From JAAYZX01 sp040770645 (GTDB taxonomy: Bacteria; Actinomycetota; Thermoleophilia; RBG-16-64-13), in the NCBI GenBank assembly GCA_040770645.1, contig JAXGIS010000001.1, positions 1-64,000 on the forward strand: a stretch of DNA of 64,000 nt, given 5' to 3'. The translations under genes were made by a program, and so were the position numbers. The notes below the pieces were generated by a model. That model made no database searches. It worked only from the letters and a program-made list of their open reading frames with translations, and was not told the DNA's origin. Positions 25,746 through 36,168 of this stretch are shown here, piece after piece. Each line of letters opens with the position of its first letter. Position 1 is the stretch's first letter.

Positions 25746-28700
25746 TCATGGAATCGTCACCGTACCGCCGGAGATTGCGGGCACGCATTCTTCCGGAACA
25801 ACGTATATGTTGGTCACATCTTCTGCCGCGTCGAGAATATTCCCGTAATCTCCCATGAATGCCTTGCTCAATTCCCAGGCAGCGCCTTTGGCGTTGAGCT
25901 CCATGATGTACGTGACGCCTTTGAAAAAAGGCAAACCACCCAAAGGGCTGGACCGCGCGATCGAATAGTAGCTCTTCTCGTTGCACACCGCCTCGCCACG
26001 GAGACCGGCCTCCATTTGCCTCATACCAACCCGGAGCCGGCCGATGAAATACAAGCTCCCTAACAACGCCAAACCGGGGCCGACAAGGGTCGACCCTCCT
26101 AGTAGGGCCATGCCTTCACCTACTACCACTAGGCCTCCAATTATGCTGGTCATAAAATTGGTGAATCCGAGCAACATGGACATGTCATTCATCGATGCCA
26201 AACCCAGTGGGTCCACGAAGCTGAGAGGGTTGTTGTTAGCGTAGGCGTACAGGTTCGTTCCCGCCGCGAATCGAAGGGGATCTCTTTGCAGGAAGCGGCG
26301 CATGGCGGAGTCGTAGTACCTGTTCTTCATGAAATACAGCCCGCCACCTTCGTCGGTGACGCCGAAAGTTCCGACGTAGGTGAATCGGTTGCGGACGTCC
26401 CGCTTCTTGTCTACGGCCACTGTGCCAAAGGGTGAGTACTCGTAAAAGGTCACCACCTCGCCGGACGCATCCGTGAGCAGGATGGTGCTGCCGCGGTTAT
26501 CCGCGTGGTAGAAGAAGATTTCATCCTCGCCGTCCATCAGTGCCACCAGCCGGTCGGCCGCATACAGGTATCGGTGCCGTATGCCTCCGGCGCCGTCTGT
26601 TTCGAATAGCAGTTTGCCCGTTCGGTCGTAGTGGAGATGCAGACGTTCATCATCGGTCTCCACGATCACCCTATCCCCAGTGCCGTTGTATGCGTAGCGT
26701 GTCCGTCTGTTGTCCCGTTCTATCGAAAGCAGTCGGTTCTCGGGATCATATGTTGCAAGGGTGTTCCGACTCTGACAGGCAACGAGGTTGCCGTCTTCAT
26801 CATGCCGATACCGGCAGTTGGGGCTCTGAGCGATGCGGTCCAGTTCATCATATGCATAAGTAGCCGCGGGATCGGCCATGTGGACTCCGTACCCGCCGGA
26901 GACGTGCTCCTCAACTATGTCGCCGGAGGTGTTCCGCTCGTATCGAATAGTCACCAGATCCACCCCGTGCCCGCTGTGCGTTATCTCTCGGAAGAACCCG
27001 CCTTCGTCATACTCGTAGGCCGTGACGCGGCCATTGGAGCGGATCTCTTCGGTCAACCGCCCCGCGTTGTCATAGCGGAGTTCAAGGCCAGCCTTCCCGA
27101 AACGAACGCGGCGCACACGGTCGCGGGCGTCGTATTCGTATGTGGCCGTGAGGCCGCCGGGATAGGTGAGGGAGATGACGTTTCCCCGCGCGTCATGAGT
27201 GTAGTGAACCTGGGTGCCGTCGAAATAACGTATCGAGTTCGGCAGACCGCGGGCGTCGAGCTCATACTCCGTGGTCCCCGTGGGATCGATCATGCGCCGG
27301 AGGTTCCCGGCCCGATCATACTCGTAGGAGACCACCTTCACGCCGTCGTATGACTTGGCCGTCACCCGGCCTTCCAGGTCGTGGGCGAAGGCTACTTCCT
27401 GGCCCCGAGCGTTGATCACCTTCGCCGGCCTGCCCGCGAGGTCGTACAGCATCGACATCGCGTGGCCCCCGGCATCCGTGATCGACGCCAGAGCGCTTCG
27501 CGGATGGTAGGTGAATCGGGTCTCGTGGCCGGCCGGATCTATCAGACCGACGAGGTTGGCCGCCGGATCGTAAGCGAAGGTCGTCTCGCGGCCCATGGCG
27601 TCGCTCATGCTGACGAGCCTGCCGGCCGCGTCGTACACGAAGCGAGTCCGTCGGTCCTCTGCCTCTGTGATCTCCACGAGGTTGCTCTCGGTGTCGTAGC
27701 GGTAGTCGGTGTGATTGCCCCCGCGGTCTATGAGCCGGGTGATATTCAGCAGCGGATCGCGCTCGTACCCCACGCTGCTGCCGTTCTCGTCCACGGAAAG
27801 GATGGGGGCGCAGCAGTCGTACGCGTGGGTTTGAGAAGTGCCGTCCGGGTGGTGAATGCGCACCAAGCGGTCGTTCTCGTCGTACTCAAAGTGGGTGGTC
27901 CGTCCCAGTGCGTCGGTGGACGAAATGAGGCGCAATCCCCATTCGTCGTAGACGAAGGACGTGACGTGGCCCTGCGGGTCTGTGGTTCGCGCCACATTGC
28001 CGAAGCGATCGTAACTCAGAGAGGTCTGCCCCCCGGCCGAGTGGGACAGGGCGATCAGCCGACCGGAGGGATCGTAGGTGTAGGTGATAACGGTCTGCAG
28101 GGGCGACGTGATCGTTGTCAGCCCCCGCTGGTCGTTGTAGGTGAACGCCCAATTCTCTCCCTGGGGACCGACGGCGCTCACCAGATTGGACTCGGCATCG
28201 TACTGGTAGTGGGCCACACTGCCGTCGGCGCCGCGTACCTCCACCACGTTGCCGTGTTCGTCCCAGTCGGCCTCGGTGATCTCGCCGTTCTTGTTCCTGT
28301 AGGCAACCGGAAGCCCCCCACGGAACACGGTCTCCTCATAGTGCCCCAGGGGATCGGTTATCCGCTCCGTGAGCCCGTTTCGACTGGTGTAGAGAGTGTC
28401 CCGACCGCCCGGGCGGGTGGCCTTCACCTCCACCGGATCAGTGGCCATCAGCTGGTAGCGTGTTTGGTTGCCGCGGGCGTCGGTCACGGAAGCCACCCGT
28501 TTCCGGGCGCCCGTCCCCTGGTAGCCGAAGACGGTGGTCCTGCGTTCGCGCCCGACAACCATCCGGGTCAAAGAATGGTCACTGTCGTACGAGTACTCGC
28601 ACACCACACCCAGCAGGTCAACTGTGCGGACGAGATTCCCCTTCGCATCGTAGCCGAATGACGCCTCACGCCCGTCCGGAAGGAGGAAGCCGGTGCACTC

Positions 28701-29240
28701 ACCGGTCTCCCCATATCGAAATGAGACCGTTCTACCCGCGGCATCGACGAGCGAGCGCATGCGGCCTCTCTCGTCATACTCGACTGCGAGAGCGTTCCCG
28801 CAAGAATCAACCACGCGGTTCAGACGGGCCGTTTCCGCTCCGGGAGTCTGATCGAAGCGATACCGCAGCCGCGACCCCTTCTTCCTATATTCCCAGTGAT
28901 CTCCTCGGTCCAGCAGGCGGTTGGCGCCGCCGGCGGCCGGAAGGAGTTCCTGGGAACCCGCTGCAGATGTGGCGCCGTTGGGAAGCGTGAACTCCTCCCT
29001 CTGCCCGGAACCCTTGCACACCGTGATGCGAGAACCGGAGCGCACCAGCCGCCACTCGTACGCGAACGACCATCCGAACCCGAAGGCTCCCCGTTCGGCG
29101 GCTCCGCCGCTGTTATAGGTCAGGGTGAGATCGACGGAGGGCCCAAGGCCCGACCAACGGTACATCGTGTCCTGGATTACCAAGTTGAGGATGGCCGTGT
29201 TTACAAAGAACGCGGGGAGTCCGGGCCGCCCGGCCCGCAT
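25746..29240 (-). CDS. RHS/YD-repeat protein, C-terminal part of a GYF-membrane-RHS giant
   Basis: 1164 codons as read here. It opens with the conserved start of RHS shells (TMYRWSGLGPSVDLTLTYNSGG...GFGWSF), followed by more than 20 YD repeats (such as YDERGRMRSLVDAAGRTVSFRYG). The RHS core end is intact (RNRFTYVGTFG, then RFLQRDPLRFAAGTNLYAYANNNPLSFVDPLGLA). Past DPLGLA comes a variable C-terminal domain of about 150 residues with two hydrophobic hairpins (MTSIIGGLVVVGEGMALLGG; GLALLGSLYFIG) and no recognised toxin motif. RHS shells enclose and release such tips as toxins or adhesins. ATG 29240 is not a natural start: one more G in 29241-29243 joins it to the upstream GYF/membrane segment. 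Confidence 0.85.
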   Translation of the reverse strand: MRAGRPGLPAFFVNTAILNLVIQDTMYRWSGLGPSVDLTLTYNSGGAAERGAFGFGWSFAYEWRLVRSGSRITVCKGSGQREEFTLPNGATSAAGSQELLPAAGGANRLLDRGDHWEYRKKGSRLRYRFDQTPGAETARLNRVVDSCGNALAVEYDERGRMRSLVDAAGRTVSFRYGETGECTGFLLPDGREASFGYDAKGNLVRTVDLLGVVCEYSYDSDHSLTRMVVGRERRTTVFGYQGTGARKRVASVTDARGNQTRYQLMATDPVEVKATRPGGRDTLYTSRNGLTERITDPLGHYEETVFRGGLPVAYRNKNGEITEADWDEHGNVVEVRGADGSVAHYQYDAESNLVSAVGPQGENWAFTYNDQRGLTTITSPLQTVITYTYDPSGRLIALSHSAGGQTSLSYDRFGNVARTTDPQGHVTSFVYDEWGLRLISSTDALGRTTHFEYDENDRLVRIHHPDGTSQTHAYDCCAPILSVDENGSSVGYERDPLLNITRLIDRGGNHTDYRYDTESNLVEITEAEDRRTRFVYDAAGRLVSMSDAMGRETTFAYDPAANLVGLIDPAGHETRFTYHPRSALASITDAGGHAMSMLYDLAGRPAKVINARGQEVAFAHDLEGRVTAKSYDGVKVVSYEYDRAGNLRRMIDPTGTTEYELDARGLPNSIRYFDGTQVHYTHDARGNVISLTYPGGLTATYEYDARDRVRRVRFGKAGLELRYDNAGRLTEEIRSNGRVTAYEYDEGGFFREITHSGHGVDLVTIRYERNTSGDIVEEHVSGGYGVHMADPAATYAYDELDRIAQSPNCRYRHDEDGNLVACQSRNTLATYDPENRLLSIERDNRRTRYAYNGTGDRVIVETDDERLHLHYDRTGKLLFETDGAGGIRHRYLYAADRLVALMDGEDEIFFYHADNRGSTILLTDASGEVVTFYEYSPFGTVAVDKKRDVRNRFTYVGTFGVTDEGGGLYFMKNRYYDSAMRRFLQRDPLRFAAGTNLYAYANNNPLSFVDPLGLASMNDMSMLLGFTNFMTSIIGGLVVVGEGMALLGGSTLVGPGLALLGSLYFIGRLRVGMRQMEAGLRGEAVCNEKSYYSIARSSPLGGLPFFKGVTYIMELNAKGAAWELSKAFMGDYGNILDAAEDVTNIYVVPEECVPAISGGTVTIP

Positions 29241-31188
29241 CCCGTCCGGCCTCCCTCGAATGCCGTGTGAGGATTCTCGGCCGGTGCTCCGTGCAGTGCC
29301 GGACCGGTTCCCGCCATCTCCGGCTCGGGACCCTGCCGAGAGCCTTCCTGCCCGTCTACGCCGGACACCTCACTGGAACCCGGGACAGCCGGCGGAACGG
29401 CCTCCGGGGATTTCGGGTCTTGCGCATCTGCAGGAACCTCTGCGCCTTCCTCGTCGTCGGGTGGGTGCTCGTCGGGTGGGTGCACGCCCGAATCGTAAGG
29501 CTCGGTCTTTCCCGGCTCAGTTGCGGGAGCCGGTTCTCCCTCCACCAGAATGACCATATCTGGGTCCACGCCTGCGGGGGTGGGCTGCGCCCCCTCCACG
29601 TACCCCTTCATACCGCCGCCGGGAGCCGTGGCGTTGCCCCAATCCCCGGTCTTGACCCAGCCTCCCTCAGGGGTCCGCGCGACCAAGCCCTGCTGTTGCA
29701 GCCAGCCCAGGGCGTCTTCCCCCTGCAGGATGCGGGTGGGCGGCAGCGGCGCCGACACCGGCGGTGTGGCGCCGCCGGCCAGGCGGTCACCCCGGCGACG
29801 GCGCCGGGCAGCAGCGCCCCCAGCACCGCACCGATGGCCGCCGCCATGCTGTGAGCCGCCGCGCGCCCGAAACCAGGCGATTGGATCAGTCTCCCCACGT
29901 CCCGCCCGCTCTCCTGCCACCCCCAATCGTGCGCAAAGCCCTGATCGGCCAGCAGGAGGGCCGTGGCGGCCGAAAGCACGGCCCCCAACAGCAGGAAACC
30001 ACCCGAGGGAACACCCTTTCCCCCGAGGGCCACCACGATGGCCCCCGTTACTATCAGCGCCAACAAGGCGAACCATCCGCTGGTGGGAAGGAAGGGCAGC
30101 ACCGCCGCAAGCAGCGCCCCGCCGGCAACACCGACCACGGTGAGGACCACCTTTTCAGGTTGGAAAGGCCGAACCGGCTTCACTCCGAACAGGCGTTGAA
30201 AATCAAACCAGGCCGGTCGGGAGACCAGCAGCACCAGGCCGCCCTCTCCGCTCGAGAGCGACAGTAGCAACAGCGCCGCGAAGAACAGACTGACCAGCCG
30301 GTTGGGTGTATACGGGTTCCCGATGGCGAACACCAAGAAGCTGATAAGGAGAGTGATGGCGGCGAATCCGAACATCACGGCGAAGCCCCACCTGCCCGGG
30401 CGCGAGAACGCCCACGAGATCGCACGGCCCACGCCGACGATGTCCTGTTGGAGTTTGCGCGCTCCTTCTCTGCGAAGCCGCGTGATCAGAACGGTCACGA
30501 GCATCATGAGCAGCATCCAGAAGAAGGTGCCGCCGAGTTCGCCTCCCCGCACCACCAGGATCATCCCCAGGAACCAGTTGCCCACTTTGGCCCACCCGTC
30601 GTTCAGGAACACCATTACGGCCGTATGGATGAGCCACACGAGAACGAAGAGCACCACGGCGAACACGATCCTCTTGGGAAGGCTCTTACCCAACCCCCGT
30701 AGAAGCATGAGACCGAATTCACCCAAGGAGCGGGGAGATCCTTGGGCCGCGCCATGCGGGCCCCCAAAAGGCCCTGCGCCGTCCATGGTCTCAGGCACCC
30801 CTTCCACCCACGCGGTGCCGTTCCAACGAAGCCAAGCGCCGTCATCGGCCCGCACCTGCCACCATGTACCGGAGCCATCTCTGAGACGAAGACGATTGAC
30901 GGCTTCCCTGAACTCCGCCTCCCCAACTCTGCCACTTCTCCGGAGGGCGGCCAGTTCGGAGTACGTCGACCGTGCTCTTTCGAACTCGGACACGGGGAAG
31001 ACGCCCTCGATCTCGATCGCCTGCTTCCACTCGCCCCGCGACGGGTGCCAGACCAGATCCACGGGACCGATGCGGCCGGCACGGGCCTGCGCCCGCAGTT
31101 CCTCTAACGCCAGCGGCCCCACCCGGTTTCCTTCGCCGTCCAGAAACCACCATTCACCCATCTGTGGGAGATCCTCCTGAAGCTCCAT
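29201..31188 (-). CDS. N-terminal part of the GYF-membrane-RHS protein (GYF_2 domain, six or more membrane helices, acidic linker)
   Basis: Begins at ATG 31188, or at ATG 31161 which sits 11 bases after AGGAGG. Residues about 13-60 are a GYF_2 domain (WWFLDGEGNRVGPLALEELRAQ...DLVWHPSRGEW); then a short-helix region (ELAALRRSGRVGEAEFREAVNRL) and a WLRW motif; then at least six membrane helices (RIVFAVVLFVLVWLIHTAVMVFL, GTFFWMLLMMLVTVLITRL and others). The frame breaks at the C run 29790-29793; one extra base continues into LPPTRILQGEDALGWLQQQG, and a Pro/Glu/Asp-rich linker that leads into the RHS shell. Rejoined, the protein would have about 1,800 residues. This suggests an RHS protein exported or held by its own membrane domain rather than by a type VI spike. 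Confidence 0.7.
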
Positions 31189-31242
31189 GCCCCAATGCCG
31201 GTGCCTGCAGGCCCGTTCTCTTCCCTACGTGGCTAAGTGAAC

Positions 31243-32493
31243 TCAATCTACCCCGTTTCCGGTCATTTGCGCCAGCACGGATGCCGTGATCCGCGTGAGG
31301 CCGTCAGAGGTCCCCAGCCACAGGTTCCCATCTGCATCCTGCAGCATGACCTTGACTTCGTTGTGCGCAAGACCGTTTGCTCGGGTGAATACCCGCCCCC
31401 TGAGTTCCGCCGGCGGTAGCCCTCCCTTGAACTCACAGGGAGGCACCCGAAGGACACCGTCGTACTCCGTGCCCACCCACAGACAGCCGTCCACGGTTTG
31501 GAAGAGGGAGCGCGCTTTGGCTCCGGGCATCCCCGAGGTGCGATCCCACGTGCCTGCCACCACCCAATGCCGGTGACCTTCCTCGCCTGCGGCGGCGGCC
31601 CCCGAACCAGCGCCTCCTTCTTCGGCGATCAGTCGGGCTACGCCTCCTCTGTCGTAAAATCCCGTCGCCACCCACACCGCGCCGTCGTCATCCTCCATGA
31701 GCGCGTTGATGTTGTTGTGAGGCATACCGTTTTCGGTGGTGAAGTACTGCCAAGAACCGTTGGCCAGGAGGCTCAATCCGCCTCGCGGAGCCTCCGTGGC
31801 GCCGAACCAGAGCCCGCCGGACGAGTCCGCCAAGATCACACTGACTGCGCCTCCCATCAGACCCCCGACGGAATCCACCACGGCAATGCGCCCGTCCTCG
31901 ATCACCGCCGCTCCGCGGTAGGTGCCGGCCCAGATGCGGCCCGTGGAGTCTTCGGCGAGGCAACGGACCATGGAATGCGGTAAGCCATCTGCCACAGTGT
32001 AGGAGAGGGCGGGAATGGTGTCTTGGGCTCCGGCGAGCGTGGGGCCGGTCTCGTCCCCGGAAGCGCCGCCATTCATGGGAGGTTGCGGCGCGTACACGGT
32101 GACACCGGCGTCGTGGCCCACCCACAATCTCCCCTGACGATCCACCAGCAACGAGCTGATGTAGCGGAGGTGCGCGGCGCCTTCCAGTGATGCCACCGTC
32201 CCCGGCGTTGGTTCGCCGCCGGCTGTGTCGATGGCGTATAAGCCGTCAGCCCCTCCGGCCCAGACGAACCCCCTCCACTCAGCGAGCGCCGAGACCTCGC
32301 GCGGGGGCCGGATCACCTGCCAGCCCTCCGGCGACTCCCGCACCTCGGGGCCGCGAGAGACCGCATACCCCGCCGCCGATACCACCCCAAAAAGGAACAC
32401 CGCCGTCACGGCGAGCAGCCACTTCCGGCGAGACCTCCGGTGGGGGGGCGGGGCCTCGGGCGAACGCCCGTTGAACTCCTCGGCGGTCACCAC
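31243..32493 (-). CDS. Membrane-anchored two-component-regulator-type propeller protein
   Basis: 416 residues. One transmembrane segment near the N-terminus (KWLLAVTAVFLFGVVSAAGYAV), then repeated Reg_prop blades: LLVDRQGRLWVGHDAGVTVY, LAEDSTGRIWAGTYRGAAVI, ILADSSGGLWFGATEA, LMEDDDGAVWVATGFYD, MLQDADGNLWLGTSDGLTRI. Such propellers form the outer sensor of hybrid two-component systems, but no kinase domain follows, so this is a stand-alone sensor or binding protein. The start overlaps the ABC ATPase end by seven bases and it precedes the GYF-RHS gene by 54 bases, so all may be one transcript. Confidence 0.78.
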   Translation of the reverse strand: MVTAEEFNGRSPEAPPPHRRSRRKWLLAVTAVFLFGVVSAAGYAVSRGPEVRESPEGWQVIRPPREVSALAEWRGFVWAGGADGLYAIDTAGGEPTPGTVASLEGAAHLRYISSLLVDRQGRLWVGHDAGVTVYAPQPPMNGGASGDETGPTLAGAQDTIPALSYTVADGLPHSMVRCLAEDSTGRIWAGTYRGAAVIEDGRIAVVDSVGGLMGGAVSVILADSSGGLWFGATEAPRGGLSLLANGSWQYFTTENGMPHNNINALMEDDDGAVWVATGFYDRGGVARLIAEEGGAGSGAAAAGEEGHRHWVVAGTWDRTSGMPGAKARSLFQTVDGCLWVGTEYDGVLRVPPCEFKGGLPPAELRGRVFTRANGLAHNEVKVMLQDADGNLWLGTSDGLTRITASVLAQMTGNGVD

Positions 32494-33218
32494 GGCTCCT
32501 CTGAGGGCTGTTCCAGGCGCCCCGCTTCCATCCGCACGATAGAAGCGCCAAGCTCCTCGGCTTCGCTTCTTTCGTGGGTCACGTAGAGGACGGCGGCGCC
32601 GCTCAGCTGCGCCGCCCGGTTGATCAGGTCGAGCATCCGCGCCTTCGACTCGGGATCCAGGTTGGTCAAAGGTTCGTCAAGCAACAGGCAGTGCGGGCGC
32701 GGCGCCAACGTGCGGGCCAACGCCACACGACGCGCCTCCCCGCCGGATAGTTGATGCGGATAACGGCTCTCGAGTCCCTGCAGGCCGATGAGTTCCATGA
32801 GTTGGCCCAGGCGCCGGCGCGACACATCTCTGGTCAGACCATGCAGGCCGAAAAGCACGTTCCCCGCCACCGTCATGTGCGGCCAGAGGGCAGGCTCCTG
32901 AAAGACAAACCCTAGTCCGCGCCGCCCCGGCTGAAGTGCCCATCCCGGACGACTCACCACCTTGCCTCGGATCAGAATCTCCCCCGCGTCAGGGACCTCG
33001 AGTCCTGCAATCAGGCGCAGAAGCGTCGTCTTCCCGCAGCCCGACGGCCCGATGATGCAGATGATCTGCCTGTCGGACGGCGCCAGGTCCAGAGACCGCG
33101 TCCTGCCTTCACCGCGGGGGAGCGCCCACACGATTCCCTAGGGCGCCTCGTTCGCCCCGGATGGGTGCGCCAAATGACTTGCCAACCCGCGCACCTCTAT
33201 GAACCGCTCCTCCGTCAC
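32487..33218 (-). CDS. ABC importer ATPase, iron/thiamine/sulfate type, with an in-frame TAG
   Basis: Walker A GPSGCGKTT, Q-loop VFQEPALWPHMTV, signature LSGGEARRVALARTL, Walker B CLLLDEPLTNLD and the H-loop YVTHERSEAEELG are all present, so this is a full nucleotide-binding subunit. The natural start is GTG 33218, which overlaps the permease stop (GTGA), and gives EERFIEVRGLASHL. A TAG at 33140-33138 interrupts the frame; the shorter frame from GTG 33131 would lack the first beta-strands. Three missing bases in neighbouring C and G runs would also remove the stop without losing the frame, so error is likelier than decay. It should energise the permease encoded just upstream. Confidence 0.75.
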
Positions 33219-34834
33219 CTGCTCCTCGACAATCCTCGCCCGCAATACAGGAGTACCCCCGCCGCCGTGACCGTCGCCGTCAGGGTCACCAGTACGATCA
33301 TGAGGCACAACCCGGCTACCTGCTCGTCGGCTCCGTAGTGCAACAGGTTGTACACGCGCATGGTAACAGTGGCCCTACCCGGCGGGGCGACGATCAGCGT
33401 GGCTCCCAACTCCCCTATGGTGAGCGCGAAACAGACGGCGGCCGCGGCAATGAGGCGGCGCCACCATGGGCAACCAGATACGAGTTCTGGTAACGAACCA
33501 TCCGGGTCGCAATACGCGAGCAGCCTCCAGAAGTCGCGGGTCGAGGCGTCGATTGAGTTGGGCCACCATGACAAGGGCGCTGAACGGCACAAACCGAGAC
33601 AAGGCCGCCAACACCGGCATCGCGGCCGTGCCGTAGACCTCCATGGGGAGGGCGCGGTTCCACATGGAGACAAGTCCCATACCCACCAGCGGAGCGAGCA
33701 CGGCTAGAGGGAGCGTGATGAGAAGCCACCACAACCACTGCCGAACACCGCCGGCCACAGCCCCTTCAGCCGCAAGCACCGCCAGAGGAACGGAGAAGAC
33801 GGCGGCAAGCACGGCGATCAGCCCGCTGAACAGGATCTCTCGAGATCCGCCGCCTACACCCGCCGCCAACGCGCCCACACTACCGGTGACGGCTACCAAG
33901 GCGACGAACATGACGGCCATCTGCACTGCCAAGACGCCGTCTCCGGCCCATTCCACCACACGAAACCAGGCCGGCCAAGCCGGAGGAGCCGACCACGAGG
34001 CAACACCCCATGAGGGCTTCAGTGCGGCTCGACGGAAGGTTCGTTGTGGGAAAACACTACGATCACCGCCAGAATGATCAGAGGGAAGGCGGCCAAGAAG
34101 GCCCGCTCCGGTTTGCCTGTGGCGCTGAACTCGGCGAACACGTCCAGGGAGTAGACGTTGACGTGGAAGAGGGCGGGCACGCTGTAGCCGAGCAGCGAGA
34201 GAATGAACAGAAGGCCCGCGCCGGCCATCAACATGGGCGCCGCAAGCGGGACACCCACCACCGCCAGTACTCTGAGATCGTCTTGCTGTATGCGCCCCGC
34301 TTCCAGCAGTCTCGGATCGATGGACTCGAGGCCCACCAGGGCGAGGCCGACGGCGAGGGGCAGCAGGGCCATCATCTGGACCCACCACGCTCCCGGGCCG
34401 CCCTGGAGCACCATTCCCGGCCCGCCGCCCGGCGTCACTACAGAGGACACGAAGGGGACGGCCTTGGTCCAGGCCAGGGCGTGGATATACGGAGGGATAG
34501 CGGCGAATACCACCACCAGCCAGCGCAGCCGAGACCACACACCGCGCTTGACCCTCCACAGGCTGAGCGCCGCGAGTGTCCCCAGAAACATGCCGCCGGC
34601 CGCTACCGCCCCCGCATAGGCAACGCTGTTGCAGAACAAACGCAGACGACGACCGGTGGGAATGGTGAGCGCCAATATCCCCGCGTCGTCAAACACGACT
34701 CCGCGGAGCGAGACGAAGAAGAGCATCAACAGCGGTCCGAAGACGACAATCACATAGAGGAGCATCCCGATGCCGTGCCAAGCCGGTGCGACCGCGCGCT
34801 CAACGTGTGCTCGGGGTCCCGGGAAGCTGCCCAC
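33215..34834 (-). CDS. ABC importer permease, FbpB-type double permease (two frameshifts)
   Basis: A chain of about twelve membrane helices arranged as two fused permease halves. The first half (MLLYVIVVFGPLLMLFFVSLRG ... LLFILSLLGYSVPALFHV) carries the loop ESIDPRLLEAGRI; the second (AVQMAVMFVALVAVTGSVGAL ... VCFALTIGELGATLIV) carries RLDPRLLEAARVLRPG; these EAA-like loops dock the ATPase. The frame shifts once at the A run 34051-34054 and again near 33455-33475. GTG 34834 is the likely start, 14 bases after the binding-protein stop. Iron(III) importers of the Fbp/Afu type share this design. Frameshifts are consistent with sequence errors, though real decay cannot be excluded. Confidence 0.72.
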
Positions 34835-34848
34835 AACGCTGTCCCGGG

Positions 34849-35943
34849 CTATCTTATGAAGATCTCGGCCAGCTCTGACCGACTCGGCTCCAGCCAATCG
34901 AACAGGGCTTCATATTGCACATTCATGCTGGCGACCCCACCAACATCGAAGCACTCCGGCTCCACCGCTAGAGGTCTGACCGGCAGGTGGCTCCACCCCA
35001 ACTTCACGACCTGACGCTCCACTTCTTCGCTCAGCAGGTAGTCGATGAGCGCCTGGGCTTCCTGCGGATGAGGTGCGCCCCGTACGAGCGCGATGGTGTT
35101 GGGGATGACCAGTGTCCCCATGCCACCGTCCCCCTGGTCAGGGAAGACCGCGGTCACAGGCCTACCGGCCTTGATGGCCGCGCAAGCATCGTCGGTGTCG
35201 GTCATGGCAAAGGCCAGTCGTCCCGCCGCCACCAAGTCCTTCGCCACCGAGTTGCCGTCAACCACCTTTACACCCCGTTCGGCCAGACCCTCGAAAAAGG
35301 CCCGCGCCTTATCCTCGCCAAGGTACGCGTAGAGCGCCGCGGCGTGCGTGGAGGTGGTGCCGAACATGGGGTATGCGATTCCCACTTGTTCAGCCGGCCA
35401 CCGGGGGTCCAAAAGATCGTAGATGGACTCGGGGTACTCCTCGGGGGATAGGAGGTCGGTGTTCACAAGTATCACCCGCGCCCTGCCCGCTATGCCCGCC
35501 CAATACCCCTCGGGATCGACGAACTGGGGATAAATACCCTCCGTACTGGGCGACTCGAACGGAGCCAATACGCCCTCATCCTTCAAACGCAGGGTCTCCA
35601 GGATCTCCCCGTTCCAGAACACGTCGGCCAAAGGCCGCTCCTTCTCGGAGAGCAGACGATTGGCGAGACCCACGGTCTTCGTGGCCTCCACGTCATACAC
35701 TGCCTGGACACGAATGCCGGTTTGCTCCTCAAAGTCCTTCAGGATGGGTTCCGAGTACATCTGATCAACGGACGTGTAGACGACCACCGTTTTGGCGCTT
35801 CGCCCGTCGGAGCCGGAGGCACAGGCTGCCAGAAACGTGGCACAACCCAGGCAGAGCACCGCCAGGAGGGTTCCCACCCGCAGCCACGATATCCGTCTGT
35901 TCCCCGGTCTTCTCGCGCGCCCCCGGCGCCTCCTGGACCCCAC
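34849..35943 (-). CDS. Extracellular solute-binding lipoprotein, Fe(III)-type
   Basis: 364 residues from GTG 35943. A lipoprotein signal ends in the lipobox LAAC (GTLLAVLCLGCATFLAAC). The mature protein has the features of family 1 iron-binding proteins: VVVYTSVDQMYSEPILKDFEEQTGI, ADVFWNGEILETLRLKDEG, and VVDGNSVAKDLVAAGRLAFAMTDTDDA. It captures substrate outside and delivers it to the permease encoded next. Metal versus other anions cannot be settled; no Tyr-Tyr iron pair was identified with certainty. The upstream region to 36168 is shared with the divergent ssb-like gene. Confidence 0.82.
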   Translation of the reverse strand: MGSRRRRGRARRPGNRRISWLRVGTLLAVLCLGCATFLAACASGSDGRSAKTVVVYTSVDQMYSEPILKDFEEQTGIRVQAVYDVEATKTVGLANRLLSEKERPLADVFWNGEILETLRLKDEGVLAPFESPSTEGIYPQFVDPEGYWAGIAGRARVILVNTDLLSPEEYPESIYDLLDPRWPAEQVGIAYPMFGTTSTHAAALYAYLGEDKARAFFEGLAERGVKVVDGNSVAKDLVAAGRLAFAMTDTDDACAAIKAGRPVTAVFPDQGDGGMGTLVIPNTIALVRGAPHPQEAQALIDYLLSEEVERQVVKLGWSHLPVRPLAVEPECFDVGGVASMNVQYEALFDWLEPSRSELAEIFIR

Positions 35944-36168
35944 TGCCGTCCCACCCCTTTCAAGTGGCCCAAAACCGCCGTCTCTGCAGCAGTATCTCAC
36001 AGGGCGCCTTGTGGCTGTCGCGTTACCGGCGGTATCCGCATGGCGGCTCTTCTCACTGCCCGCCGAATGCAACCTAAGTCCTATTTGCCACAAGGGCCAA
36101 TCGCCGTAGATTTCAGTTTGCCGGCCAAGGCCGGTGATGGAGGAGCGACGAGTCAACAAGGAGGAGTT

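Noticed and set aside
26631..28661. Long plus-strand frames (240 and 426 codons)
   Set aside because: Antisense shadows of the YD repeats; repeated residues mirror the repeat period.
33138..33140. Pyrrolysine at the TAG of the ABC ATPase
   Set aside because: The site is not catalytic, and no Pyl context is visible; missing bases in nearby runs are a simpler explanation.
34060..34559. First half of a 394-codon minus-strand frame
   Set aside because: Only its second half (from about 34045 down) encodes permease helices; the first half overlaps the correct permease frame and is Arg/Gly-rich noise.
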